A stretch of DNA of 64,000 bases from CAVVEC01 sp963770485 (GTDB lineage Bacteria > Acidobacteriota > Terriglobia > Terriglobales > Acidobacteriaceae), in assembly GCA_963770485.1 (NCBI GenBank), contig CAVYPX010000012.1, positions 1-64,000 of the forward strand, given 5' to 3'. Below, piece after piece: positions 9,179-19,725 of this stretch. Positions within the stretch are counted from its first letter, which is position 1; every line of letters starts with the position of its first letter. The translations under genes and the position numbers were made by a program. The notes beneath the pieces are model-generated. The model was not told the DNA's origin. It did not search any database and worked only from the letters and a program-made list of their open reading frames with translations.

Positions 9179-10396
9179 ATGTCCGCTGCCGCTCAGCCGC
9201 GACCGATTCCTATCCAACCGGTGGATCTCCAGCCAGTGCAGGCGTCGAGTTCCCGCTCGGAGTTTGATTTGTTGGTGGCGTGCTGCGCTGATGCCTCAAG
9301 CAAGCCGCATACTGACAGAATCCGTCAAATCGTATCGGGCCCGCTGGATTGGGAGCGAGTCTTACAGCTGATAGAGCACCATCGTGTAGTTCCCAATGTG
9401 TATGGCCGATTGTCGGTGCTCTCTGAGCTGGTGCCGCCTCAGCAACTGCATGCACTGCGTTTCCGCTATGAAGACAATGCCCGCAGGGCCCTGTGGTTTA
9501 GCGGCGAGCTTGTTCGCATTCTCACGCATTTGGAAGCTGTGGGAATTGAAGCCTTGCCCGTGAAGGGTCCCGCTCTGGCCGAGGCTCTGTATGGCAAAAT
9601 CACCCAGCGTGAATTCTGTGATCTCGATGTCCTGGTCCGCGCAGGTGACGTGGCCAAAGCGAAAGCCGCGCTATCTAAGTTGGGATATGAACTTGGAATC
9701 AGGCTTACACAGCGCGAAGAGCAGGCCTATATTCGCACGGGGTACGAGTACTCGTTCAGCAGCGCGCGCGGCCGCAACCTGCTGGAGCTGCAATGGCAGA
9801 TCCTGCCGCGTTTTTACTCAGTTGACTTCGAGGTGGCACGTTTGTTTGAGAGAGCCGAAGAAGTCAGCCTTGGCGGACGCCCATTCCGCACACTCTGCGC
9901 CCAAGATCTCTTGCTAGTGCTTTGCGTCCACGCCGCCAAGCATGCCTGGGTTCAACTTTCGTTGTTGTGCGACATCGCGCAGCTTGCAAGAGACCCTCGG
10001 CTTGATTGGGAATCGGCACTCGAGGAGGCCAGGCGGCTGGGGATTGAAAGAATACTTACGCTGACCTTATTGTTGGTTCATCGGTTGCTTGGGTCAGAGC
10101 TGCCGGATGCAATCGAGAGGCGGTTACGGGAAGATCGCGGAGCGACCGCTCTTGCGGATGGAGTTCTCCGCATCATCGAACGCAGTGAGCACAACGATAC
10201 CGAATCGACTCCTTATTTTCGCTTGATGATGCGATTACGGGAGCGGCGGCGGGATCGGGCGCGGTTCCTGTGGCGCCTTTTGTCCACGCCGAACATTGGA
10301 GAATGGTGTGCGGTCCGGCTGCCGCAGCCGCTTTCCCCGCTGTATCGCCTGGTGCGGATTTTCCGGTTGGCCAAACGGCTGGCCTGCGCCGGCTAG
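9179..10396 (+). CDS. Nucleotidyltransferase-family protein (NTP_transf_5-like)
   Basis: About 405 residues. The central part has the nucleotidyltransferase-like pattern of the Uncharacterised nucleotidyltransferase family PF14907: ALPVKGPALAEALYG followed by REFCDLDVLVR, where the DLD aspartates would bind metal, then HAAKHAWVQL further on. Members occur near polysaccharide or peptide biosynthesis genes, but the substrate is not known. ATG at 9179 was chosen; an in-frame TTG at 9146 would add 11 residues and has no better ribosome binding site. It is flanked by unrelated genes and palindromic repeats downstream. Confidence 0.65.
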   Translation: MSAAAQPRPIPIQPVDLQPVQASSSRSEFDLLVACCADASSKPHTDRIRQIVSGPLDWERVLQLIEHHRVVPNVYGRLSVLSELVPPQQLHALRFRYEDNARRALWFSGELVRILTHLEAVGIEALPVKGPALAEALYGKITQREFCDLDVLVRAGDVAKAKAALSKLGYELGIRLTQREEQAYIRTGYEYSFSSARGRNLLELQWQILPRFYSVDFEVARLFERAEEVSLGGRPFRTLCAQDLLLVLCVHAAKHAWVQLSLLCDIAQLARDPRLDWESALEEARRLGIERILTLTLLLVHRLLGSELPDAIERRLREDRGATALADGVLRIIERSEHNDTESTPYFRLMMRLRERRRDRARFLWRLLSTPNIGEWCAVRLPQPLSPLYRLVRIFRLAKRLACAG

Positions 10397-10506
10397 GCCC
10401 GCTTCGCGTTCTTACGCGCGGGACGACATCGCGCTGTCAAAACCGCCATTTTCGAACTGGCTTTTAGCCGGGAGGAATCTCCTTTTCGCGAGTGAACGAG
10501 AGAAAA

Positions 10507-10581
10507 GCAGATTCCTCGCGGACTGCCCGCTCGGAATGACAATGTCCAGGAGAACTCTAGCGGCACGACTGAAGTCGTGCC
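10507..10581. repeat. Palindromic intergenic repeats
   Basis: Bases 10507-10541 end in CCCGCTCGGAATGACA, a divergent member of the dispersed element family with TGTCATyC ends. Bases 10562-10581 form a perfect hairpin (GGCACGACT-GA-AGTCGTGCC) that belongs to a different short palindrome type. Both lie between the convergent nucleotidyltransferase and SDR genes and may act as transcription stops, but no T-run follows. Confidence 0.5.
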
Positions 10582-10622
10582 CTACCCAAAACCGGTTCTT
10601 GAAACAGTCATCAAGAGTCAGA

Positions 10623-11375
10623 CTACCGGCTGGCCAGCCCTCCTGCCGTTTCTGCCCCATCGATTGTGAACACGTGGCCCGTTATGTAGGCCGCATCGTC
10701 TGACGCCAGAAATGCGAACAGAGCTGCGATTTCCTCAGGCTTCGCATGACGCCGCAGGGGGATTTTGCGATTCAATTCTTCAAACATCTCATCGGTATAT
10801 TCCGCACGCTGCATGGGCGTCATCACATATCCAGGTGCCACGGCACAAACACGGATTTTTGGCGCCAGCTCCAGTGCCATGCTTTTCGTGAGCTCGATCA
10901 CTCCAGCTTTGGTCGCGTTGTAGTCGGCATAGTAGGGCTGTCCCACTAAGCCGTTTGTCGATGCGGTCTGCAGAATCACTCCACTGCCGCGCTCCCACAT
11001 GTGACGTGCCGCCGTTTGCGCCACGTAAAACACGCCCGTCAAGTTCACGGCAATGACCTTGTCCCATTCTTCGGGGGTGATCTCGAGAAAATTATGCCGA
11101 ATGCTGATGCCGGCATTATTGATCAGCACATCGACGCCGCCCATGATGCGCACAGCGCCCTCAAAGGCCGCCTCCACCTGCTTCAGGTTGGAAACGTCGG
11201 CATCAACGGTCCCGGCCAAACTCGGCAACTGTTGCCGGATCAGCTCTCGTCCTTTGGCGTCGCGGTCCAGAACGCACACGACCGAGCCTTCCTCCAGAAA
11301 GCGCGCGGCCGTGGCCGCGCCGATGCCGCTGGCGCCGCCGGTGATGAGTACGCGCTTTCCCGTAAGTCCTCGCAT
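10623..11375 (-). CDS. Short-chain dehydrogenase/reductase (FabG-like)
   Basis: 250 residues, the classical SDR length. The dinucleotide-binding motif is TGGASGIG near residue 12, followed by NNAG (about 86-89), the active-site Ser in the TAST segment, and YNATK containing catalytic Tyr and Lys. The C-terminal PGYVMTPM and YITGHVFTIDGA segments are standard. Asp in VLDRDAK after the second strand suggests an NAD(H) preference. AGGAAG lies 7 bases before ATG. The substrate is unknown; it has no fatty-acid synthesis neighbours, so a FabG role is unlikely. Confidence 0.8.
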   Translation of the reverse strand: MRGLTGKRVLITGGASGIGAATAARFLEEGSVVCVLDRDAKGRELIRQQLPSLAGTVDADVSNLKQVEAAFEGAVRIMGGVDVLINNAGISIRHNFLEITPEEWDKVIAVNLTGVFYVAQTAARHMWERGSGVILQTASTNGLVGQPYYADYNATKAGVIELTKSMALELAPKIRVCAVAPGYVMTPMQRAEYTDEMFEELNRKIPLRRHAKPEEIAALFAFLASDDAAYITGHVFTIDGAETAGGLASR

Positions 11376-11529
11376 GCGATCTTCCTGGTCTGGCCGGAAT
11401 AGTTCAGAAGCTTCAGGATAGAACGAGTTGGTTCGGGTCGCTAGAGACGAAATCCGTTCGCAGTTGCCGGTTCTCAGTTCTCAGATGGAATCTGCAACAA
11501 CTAGAAAGTTCGTGGTTCCCAGTTCTCAG

Positions 11530-12675
11530 CTAGAACGGCTTGCCCCGAAACAGCCATGCCAGTTCGATCACCAGAATGATCACCACCATCAACTCCAGTG
11601 CGAACGCCCGGCTCTGGTTGAACTGATCCACCATGAAGCGATAGAGTTCCTCGGCGGTGTTCACCTTCTGCGTGACCAAATCTTTGTAGTCGGGCACGCC
11701 GACTTTCGACGCAGCCAGCTTATACAGGCGGGCCGAGAACATGTCGCTGAGAAACTTGATCGCATTATCGGCGTGCTCGGTGAGTTCGTTGACATCAAGC
11801 AGAACGGTGTGCAGCTTGGTCGCAGCTCGCGCCAACCGCCAGCGAGCCCACATGCCAGTGCCCTCGTCCAAAGAACCGTATACGCTTTCCAGTTCGTGCG
11901 TCAGCAACTCATCGTAGTGGCGGAACTCCAGCAGCTGCGAGTTGGCGTATTCCAAAAGTTGAATCGCGGTTTCGGCGCCCGCAGCGCTGTCATACAGGAA
12001 CGCCGCATTCCAGCCGATTACGGCGAGGTCGTTCGGATAATAAGAAATACGTGACTGTAGGATTTCATTGCGTTCGCCGTCGGAGAGCTGAGCGGTTTCT
12101 CCGCGAACGATCTGGGCGATCTCCGCGCCGTGGGAGGCGCACAGGTCCGCAGCGGAGGGCGCGCCGCTGATCTCGCGCACATGAAAAATAAAGTAGTCTT
12201 CGCTTAGCCAGTCTGTGTACGGCTTTACCAGAGCGGGAGCAGCGCGTTCCAGTTTCTGGCGCGCAATGCGGGAGGCGTGGCCGGAGAAATCCACATCCCA
12301 CACCCAGCGGCTTCCGAGGCGAATCAACGTATCCCAATCGCCCGAGAAAGGCAGTTCCAATACCACGCTGACCACGCCGTAATCGTAGTATTTGATCTGT
12401 CCCTCCAGCCGTTCTCCACTCTCCAGTACCAGCGCGTCAATTGTCTCAACTACTGGGGGCCGTTGGTAACGAACATAGCCCGGCGTCGGATGTTTGAGGC
12501 TGGGTTGTTCCAGGGTGCGTGCTCCGAAGATCTGACGGAGTTGGTCGAGGCGAATCTCTTCGCACACATCGAACTGGATCAGGACCAAAACCGAGCCGTG
12601 CAGAGAGGTGTCTCCCACTTGCGACGCCTTAATCTGGCTGGCGGTCTCAGTGATGGTGATGGAGGTTTCGCTCAT
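11530..12675 (-). CDS. RMD1/DUF155-like membrane-anchored protein
   Basis: 381 residues with a single C-terminal membrane helix (LELMVVIILVIELAWLF) at the very end. Central features such as KYYDYGVVSVVLELPF and the long helical region before the anchor resemble the RMD1/YagE (DUF155) family, which in yeast mitochondria is needed for sporulation or mitochondrial translation and is uncharacterised in bacteria. The protein probably sits in the cytoplasm, tail-anchored to the membrane. The family call is from pattern recall only; a stand-alone tail-anchored hypothetical is the alternative. Confidence 0.5.
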   Translation of the reverse strand: MSETSITITETASQIKASQVGDTSLHGSVLVLIQFDVCEEIRLDQLRQIFGARTLEQPSLKHPTPGYVRYQRPPVVETIDALVLESGERLEGQIKYYDYGVVSVVLELPFSGDWDTLIRLGSRWVWDVDFSGHASRIARQKLERAAPALVKPYTDWLSEDYFIFHVREISGAPSAADLCASHGAEIAQIVRGETAQLSDGERNEILQSRISYYPNDLAVIGWNAAFLYDSAAGAETAIQLLEYANSQLLEFRHYDELLTHELESVYGSLDEGTGMWARWRLARAATKLHTVLLDVNELTEHADNAIKFLSDMFSARLYKLAASKVGVPDYKDLVTQKVNTAEELYRFMVDQFNQSRAFALELMVVIILVIELAWLFRGKPF

Positions 12676-12811
12676 ATCTTGCGATCTGCCCGTCGCAGAT
12701 GTTGGCTACAGAGGCCAACAAACTGCCAAAGGCATCTTGCTATTCTCCCAGAATCCGGGCCGCCTGGCGAGACACGTAACATATCTTGCTTGTAATCAAT
12801 AGCTTATCCGC

Positions 12812-15800
12812 CTAGCGCCCTCGCATGAGCGCCCAGAGAAGAATCGCTCCCGCGGCAACTCCCGCCAAGCCCAGACCCGCACGTGTCATGGATCGCTGCG
12901 TCTCAGCAGCCCTTCTCTCGACTTGATCCCGTTCAGGATACGCTCCATCCGAACCCGTCGGCCCATCCCGCAGCGCCATCTGGATCACTTCCGCCAGATG
13001 CAGGGCATGACGATCGGTGCACTGGGCGATCTGCTCGCGGCAACTGAAACCGTCCGCGACAATCAAGCAGTCGGATGACGCTTTCCGGACAGCGGGCAGA
13101 AGCTCCAGTTCGCCGACGGCAAGCGACATCTCATATTTGTTTTTTTCGAAGCCGAACGCTCCCGCCATGCCGCAGCAGCCTGGCGCCGGCGATTTAAAAT
13201 CCACTCCCATCTTCCGGAGCACAGCTTCTTCGTCCGTCATTTTCATGATCGACTTCTGATGGCAGTGACCATGCACTAGCGCCTGCTTCGCCAACTGCGG
13301 CAATTTGAAATGCCCAGCCTTCTTCTCAAGGAATTCACTCAAGACAAATGTCTGCTGTGACAGCTTTTGCGCACGATCATCATGAGGAAACAGATTGATC
13401 AGTTCGTCGCGGAAGACGGCCGCACAGCTGGGTTCGAGAACCACCAAGGGGATTCCCTGTTCGATTTCCGGCTCCAGCACGTCGAGAATTTGCACGAGTA
13501 AGTCCTTGGCGCGATCTAACATGCCCCAGTCGTAAAGCGGACGGCCGCAGCAGAGGCCAGCGCGAGGCAAACGCACATCGAAGCCGGCAGATTCGAGCAC
13601 ATGCACCGCCGCCTTGGCGGTATCGGGTAGAAAGTAGTTGTTGAATGTATCCGGCCAAAGGAGCACGGAGGAATTGCTGTCGAGCTTCGCGCGACCGGAC
13701 GGACGGGGGCGTCCGTCCCTACGTGGATGTTGCCGCTCCCTCCACCATTGTCTAAACGTCTGCGGAGCAAACACGGGGATGCTTCGCTCCCGTGGAATGC
13801 CTGCAACCAGCTTGGCGAGGTCGCGCAGGAACGGCAGTTGGGTGGCCAGATTCACTAACCCTGGCGCGTTCGAGCCCAGCCGTGCCCAGATATCAATATT
13901 CCCGAAGGCATACGCGGCGAGCGGGCGTCGCCGGCCCTCGTAATAATGCGACAGGAATTCTGCTTTGTACGTGGCCACGTCCACGCCTACCGGGCAGTCG
14001 CTCTTGCAACCTTTGCAAGCGAGACACAGATCGAGTGACTCTTTCACGTGCTGGTCGCGCCATCCATCCTGAATCACATCGCCCTTGGTCATCTCCCAAA
14101 GCAAGTGAGCGCGGCCGCGAGTGGAATGCTCCTCTTCGCGGGTCACGCGAAAGCTGGGACACATCACGCCGCTTTCGTACTGGCGACATTTCCCCACTCC
14201 CACGCAGCGCAACGTGGCATTTGCTAAGCTCCCGTGATCTTCGGGAAATTGAAAGTGCGTTTGCGGTTCCCATGGCCGGTAGTTCGCTCCCAGGCGCAGG
14301 TTCTCATCCAACTTGTAAGGCTCGACCACCTTGCCCGGATTCATCTTCCAATCGGGGTCCCACAGCGCTTTGAATTCCCGGAAAGCCTGCATCAGCTCTG
14401 GCCCGAACATCTTGGGCAACAACTCAGCCCGCGACTGCCCATCGCCGTGCTCACCGGACAACGAACCGCCGAAGCTGACCACAAGATCGGCTGCCTCTTC
14501 CACGAACTTGCGATAGTTACTGATACCCTGCTTCGAGCGGAGATCGAAGTTGATGCGCATGTGCACGCAGCCGTGCCCAAAGTGGCCGTAAAGCGCACTG
14601 CGATAGCCGTAACCGCTCATCAGCTTGTGCAAGTTGCGCAAGTAGTTGCCGAGCCGGTCGGGAGTGACCGCGGAGTCTTCCCAACCCTCCCAACCCAAAG
14701 GCTCACCAGGCACGTGGGAAGTCGCACCCAAAGCCGACTCGCGCACTTCCCAAACTCGCTTGGCTTGCTGTTTATCGCTGAACAGACGCATCTGCGGCGG
14801 ATCGGAGCTACGATTCAACAACTCCATCAATCCGCGCGCCTGGGCCTCGGCTTCCCCAGCCGTGTTCCCCCCGAACTCGGCGAACAACCAGCCACCTCCG
14901 GGCGGCAAGAGAGCGAGTCCTTCCAGGTTGAGGCGCTTGCGCCGGGTAAAATCGACCAGCAGATCGTCGACGCCTTCAAGTCCGATGGGCTTGTGAGCCA
15001 TCACGTCGGGCACGCGGTCAGCACACTGATAGATGTCGGGGTAAGCAATGACCAGGAGCGCGCGTTCCGGCGGACTTTCCACCAGGCGGCAGGTGGCCTC
15101 GAGCACGGTGACACAGGTTCCTTCCGATCCGACTAGCGCACGTGCGACATGAAAACCATTTTCAGGCAGCAGGTAATTCAGGTTGTATCCCGAAACCCGC
15201 CGTGGAATATTGGGATAACGCTGGCGGATCAGATCGGAATATTTGTCTCGTAGCGCCTTCAGCCCGCTGTAAATCTCGCCACGACGCCCGCCTTCACGGA
15301 TGTTCTTCTGCAGTTCCTCATCGCTGGTCTGGCCAACCTTTATGCGCAGGCCGTTGTAGGCGAGAATTTCCAATTCGTCGATGTTGTCGTCGGTCTTCCC
15401 CGCCATCACCGAGTGGACGCCGCAGGAATTGTTGCCGATCATTCCGCCCAGTGTGCAGCGACTGTGCGTGGCGGGATCCGGTCCGAAGGTCAGATGATGC
15501 TTCTCGGCCGCGTTGCGCAGGTGATCGAGAATTGCCCCTGGCTGCACTCGCGAAATCCGCCGCACAGGATCGACCTCGATGATCCTCGCCATGTACTTCG
15601 AAAAATCGAGTACCACGGCAACGTTGCAGCACTGTCCGGCTAACGAAGTCCCGCCGCCCCGGCAGAGAACGGGAGCGCCGTATTCCCGGGCGAGAGAGAT
15701 TGTGGCGATTACATCATCAACGTCGCGGGGAATGACCACCCCGATGGGAACCTGGCGGTAGTTCGATCCATCGGTGGCGTAGAGAGCGCGGCTGCCATTG

Positions 15801-15910
15801 TCAAATCGAACTTCCCCGCGCACCTGGCGTCTCAATGCCGCGGCTAGCCGGCCTGTATCCACCACCGCAGACCGGGTTGCGCGCGCGAGTTCAGCAAAGT
15901 TGTTGCCCAT
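12812..15910 (-). CDS. Fused FAD-linked D-lactate/2-hydroxyacid dehydrogenase with Fe-S domain
   Basis: 1032 residues. Residues ~35-270 form a PCMH-type FAD domain (CRGGGTSLAGQ, GNNSCGVHS), followed by the oxidase C domain with an HxHxGxGxxH-like YGHFGHGCVHMRI and SLSGEHGDG. Residues ~570-660 carry ferredoxin-like cysteines (CLACKGCKSDCPVGVD), and the C-terminal half holds two CCG modules (LCCGRPLYDWG, GCCGMAGAFGFEKNK). A final hydrophobic helix (AGVAAGAILLWALM) anchors it. This GlcD-GlcF-type fusion oxidises D-lactate or related hydroxy acids and passes electrons to quinone. A short Arg/Pro-rich linker near residues 730-739 is encoded by a copy of an intergenic repeat. Confidence 0.85.
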   Translation of the reverse strand: MGNNFAELARATRSAVVDTGRLAAALRRQVRGEVRFDNGSRALYATDGSNYRQVPIGVVIPRDVDDVIATISLAREYGAPVLCRGGGTSLAGQCCNVAVVLDFSKYMARIIEVDPVRRISRVQPGAILDHLRNAAEKHHLTFGPDPATHSRCTLGGMIGNNSCGVHSVMAGKTDDNIDELEILAYNGLRIKVGQTSDEELQKNIREGGRRGEIYSGLKALRDKYSDLIRQRYPNIPRRVSGYNLNYLLPENGFHVARALVGSEGTCVTVLEATCRLVESPPERALLVIAYPDIYQCADRVPDVMAHKPIGLEGVDDLLVDFTRRKRLNLEGLALLPPGGGWLFAEFGGNTAGEAEAQARGLMELLNRSSDPPQMRLFSDKQQAKRVWEVRESALGATSHVPGEPLGWEGWEDSAVTPDRLGNYLRNLHKLMSGYGYRSALYGHFGHGCVHMRINFDLRSKQGISNYRKFVEEAADLVVSFGGSLSGEHGDGQSRAELLPKMFGPELMQAFREFKALWDPDWKMNPGKVVEPYKLDENLRLGANYRPWEPQTHFQFPEDHGSLANATLRCVGVGKCRQYESGVMCPSFRVTREEEHSTRGRAHLLWEMTKGDVIQDGWRDQHVKESLDLCLACKGCKSDCPVGVDVATYKAEFLSHYYEGRRRPLAAYAFGNIDIWARLGSNAPGLVNLATQLPFLRDLAKLVAGIPRERSIPVFAPQTFRQWWRERQHPRRDGRPRPSGRAKLDSNSSVLLWPDTFNNYFLPDTAKAAVHVLESAGFDVRLPRAGLCCGRPLYDWGMLDRAKDLLVQILDVLEPEIEQGIPLVVLEPSCAAVFRDELINLFPHDDRAQKLSQQTFVLSEFLEKKAGHFKLPQLAKQALVHGHCHQKSIMKMTDEEAVLRKMGVDFKSPAPGCCGMAGAFGFEKNKYEMSLAVGELELLPAVRKASSDCLIVADGFSCREQIAQCTDRHALHLAEVIQMALRDGPTGSDGAYPERDQVERRAAETQRSMTRAGLGLAGVAAGAILLWALMRGR
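13697..13722 (-). repeat. Intergenic-type palindromic repeat inside the dehydrogenase gene
   Basis: Read on the minus strand these 26 bases match the intergenic copy at 16661-16686 at 24 positions; the core is CGGACGCCCCCGTCCG, itself a palindrome. It is in frame and encodes an Arg/Asp/Gly/Pro-rich linker between the Fe-S domain and the first CCG module. Confidence 0.6.
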
Positions 15911-15924
15911 GTAGGCCGAAGCGG

Positions 15925-16551
15925 CTAGTCGCTGCTCCCAGGCACCTTACCGCTGAGACTGGTGACGTGAATGTGAGTCTTACCATCTTGCGGCTCAATG
16001 TTGATCGTAATCAAGTTCTTGTTATCCGTGGAGACGATGGTGTAGTGATCCTGATCCGAAACATTGATGTTAGCGGTCGGCAATTTCGATTTATAGAACG
16101 CAGCAACTTTGTCCGGGGGATCGTCGCTCTCAAATTCCGCCGTGACGGTATGCGTTCCTCCCATGGCCGCGGTGTTGCCCTTCAGCACGCGCGCGCCCGG
16201 GTACACTTCGATTCCGAGATTACTGGCCGCCTGGTCCGGATTGTTCGTACTCTCCACCGTGCCGAAGGGAGTTTCCACCCGCACATTGCCATTCTGCTCA
16301 TGGACACGGGTGTGACGGGCAATCCGCCAGCCTATGAACGCTACCGTTCCCATTCCCACAATTCCAAGGACAACGATCACCGCTACGACGATCAGGATGA
16401 TCTTGAGCGCGTTGCTGCCTTGGGGTGGAGTCGGCGGCGCGGCAGCGTCAGCGACGGGAGTAGTGCCGCTGACGGGTTGGCTGGCGCCGCATTTCGGACA
16501 GAACCTCGCGCCACTTTGCAGATTTGTGCCGCAGGAATTGCAAAAGGCCAT
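15925..16551 (-). CDS. Zinc-ribbon membrane protein of unknown function
   Basis: 208 residues. The N-terminus is a zinc ribbon (CNSCGTNLQSGARFCPKCGA), then a Pro/Ala linker, one membrane helix (about 47-72, IILIVVAVIVVLGIVGMG) and a periplasmic beta-rich domain. The segment IEVYPGARVLKG plus TAEFESDDPPDKVAAFYKSK resembles small domains found in other acidobacterial zinc-ribbon proteins. The topology suggests a cytoplasmic metal site and an external sensor-like or stability domain. The gene stops 14 bases after the dehydrogenase start, on the same strand, so it may be the first gene of a two-gene unit. Confidence 0.7.
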   Translation of the reverse strand: MAFCNSCGTNLQSGARFCPKCGASQPVSGTTPVADAAAPPTPPQGSNALKIILIVVAVIVVLGIVGMGTVAFIGWRIARHTRVHEQNGNVRVETPFGTVESTNNPDQAASNLGIEVYPGARVLKGNTAAMGGTHTVTAEFESDDPPDKVAAFYKSKLPTANINVSDQDHYTIVSTDNKNLITINIEPQDGKTHIHVTSLSGKVPGSSD

Positions 16552-16660
16552 AGCTCACCTCGCAGATTTCCCCTCGAGTAGATGGTTTGTGTAGACAGCG
16601 GAGTATATCGCAATCCCATCCGGCGGCGCAGTGCGGCGTTCCGACAGAGGATCCGTCTGC

Positions 16661-16706
16661 GTAGGGGCGGACGCCCCCGTCCGCCCAGCGGAGCGAAGCT
16701 CCGCAG
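16661..16706. repeat. Composite intergenic palindromes
   Basis: Two hairpins in tandem: CGGACGCCCCCGTCCG (within 16661-16686) and GCGGAGCGAAGCTCCGC (about 16687-16703). The first recurs inside the dehydrogenase gene at 13697-13722, and the second recurs at about 37657-37673. They lie downstream of coxD. Confidence 0.65.
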
Positions 16707-16709
16707 TTC

Positions 16710-16997
16710 CTAACTGATGAGACGCGTGGTGTAGTCGGCCATGCTCAGCGCCAGCAGGAGCAAGAGCCAGAAAAGTGAGGAGACAATCACCATCTTGGTC
16801 AGCTTTTCGCTGGTGTATTTAACGTGCATGAAGAACAACACCACGAGCAGGGCCTTGAAAGTGGCGATTACCAGAGCCACAACCGTGTTGAACGGACCAA
16901 GATCAATTGTGGCGACCCCCGCAGTGACGACGGTAAGTACAAGTAGGGCGATCCAGATCGCGTAGTAGATTTTGCTCGAAACAATGTGCTCAGACAT
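16710..16997 (-). CDS. coxD: Cytochrome c oxidase subunit IV
   Basis: 95 residues with three predicted membrane helices (about 10-28, 38-58 and 68-86), the pattern of prokaryotic oxidase subunit IV (CyoD/CtaF type). Family members help assemble or stabilise subunits I-III and hold no redox centre. It starts 6 bases after the coxC stop and is the last gene of the respiratory operon. Confidence 0.85.
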   Translation of the reverse strand: MSEHIVSSKIYYAIWIALLVLTVVTAGVATIDLGPFNTVVALVIATFKALLVVLFFMHVKYTSEKLTKMVIVSSLFWLLLLLALSMADYTTRLIS

Positions 16998-17003
16998 AAG
17001 CGC

Positions 17004-17694
17004 TCACTTTAACGGTTTGCGATCAATCAGGTACAGCAGCGGAAAAAGATAGATCCAGACGATGTCCACAAAATGCCAGTACAAGCCGGCAATCTCCACC
17101 GGAGTGTGATACCGCGGAGTGTAGCGCCCTTTCCAGGCGCAGAAAGTAATAAAAGAGAAAATCCCCACGCCAATGATCATGTGCAGCGCGTGCAGCCCGG
17201 TCATGGCAAAGTACAGCGAAAAGTAAATCTGCTCGTGCGACGGATCAATGTGGATCTGAGGGTAGTCCTTAATAATATCGCTGGCGTCAAAAGACGAGCC
17301 CGGAATGTGATGCTCTTGGTACTTCGCATACCACTCGATACCCTTGATTCCCAGAAAGGCAAAGCCAAAGACCAGGGTGAGCAGCATCAAAATTACCAGC
17401 AACTTGCGCTTGCCCATCTGCGCGGCGCGGACGCCAAGCGCCACCGTCAAGCTGCTGCAGATCAGAACTGCAGTATTGATCGTGCCCCACTTCAGATCCA
17501 AGCTGCGGCTGCCGGCGGCAAATTCGTTGAAGTACCAATAGCGGTAGACGAGGTAGGCGCAGAACAGGCCGCCGAAGAACATGATCTCCGTCGCCAGGAA
17601 AAGCCACATTCCGAGAGACGCGGCATCGCGCTGCTGCTCCATATCCACGAAGTGGTGCCGCAGTTCCGGACCGTGCTGCTCCACTGCGACTGGG

Positions 17695-17705
<11 letters not shown>
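17004..17705 (-). CDS. coxC: Cytochrome c oxidase subunit III
   Basis: 233 residues. The subunit III signature is clear: GMWLFLATEIMFFGGLF, LLILMLLTLVFGFAFLGIKGIEW-like helices, HMIIGVGIFSF and a C-terminal YWHFVDIVWIYLFPLLY. It is smaller than mitochondrial subunit III, as usual for bacterial aa3/caa3 oxidases lacking the first two helices. The start was placed at TTG 17705, which overlaps the end of coxA by 11 bases; a GTG 7 codons further in is a possible alternative. Translational coupling to coxA is likely. Confidence 0.85.
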
Positions 17706-19335
<1,630 letters not shown>

Positions 19336-19338
19336 TCC

Positions 19339-19725
19339 TTAAATTCTCGGTTTCGTGGGAGGCAGTGGTACACCTTGCCCACCTGCCGCTCCCGATGGCG
19401 GCGGGTTCAACGACTTGACGTATTCCACCAGCGCATTCAACTGTTCTTCACTGACCAGTCCCTGGAAAACCGGCATGATCGGCTTGAATCCGCTCACGAT
19501 TTTCGCGCTCGGGCTCAAGATCGATTCGCGAATGTAATTCTCATCGGCGACGACCGTCCGCCCATCTTCCAGTTGCACTTGCCTGCCGAAGATCCCGACA
19601 AGATTCGGCCCGCGACCCTGGGTATCCGCGCGGTGACACGTCGGACAGCCGAGTTGCTGGAAAATGCTCTCGCCGTTCGCCGCCAGCGATCCGAACGTCG
19701 CGCCCCCCGCCAAGCCACGCTTCAT
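19339..19725 (-). CDS. Cytochrome c domain of coxB, separated by a frameshift
   Basis: This frame encodes a monoheme cytochrome c domain: ANGESIFQQLGCPTCHRAD with a CPTCH heme site, a distal Met in IMPVFQGL, and a C-terminal helix (LNALVEYVKSLNPP). In caa3 oxidases this domain is the C-terminal extension of subunit II and receives electrons for CuA. The residues immediately upstream in the coxB frame (EAWL) join naturally to AGGATFGSLAANGE of this frame if one G of the G6 tract (plus-strand C6, 19703-19708) is removed. The apparent internal ATG at 19723-19725 has no ribosome binding site, and a cytochrome c without a signal peptide would not mature. Confidence 0.8.
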   Translation of the reverse strand: MKRGLAGGATFGSLAANGESIFQQLGCPTCHRADTQGRGPNLVGIFGRQVQLEDGRTVVADENYIRESILSPSAKIVSGFKPIMPVFQGLVSEEQLNALVEYVKSLNPPPSGAAGGQGVPLPPTKPRI

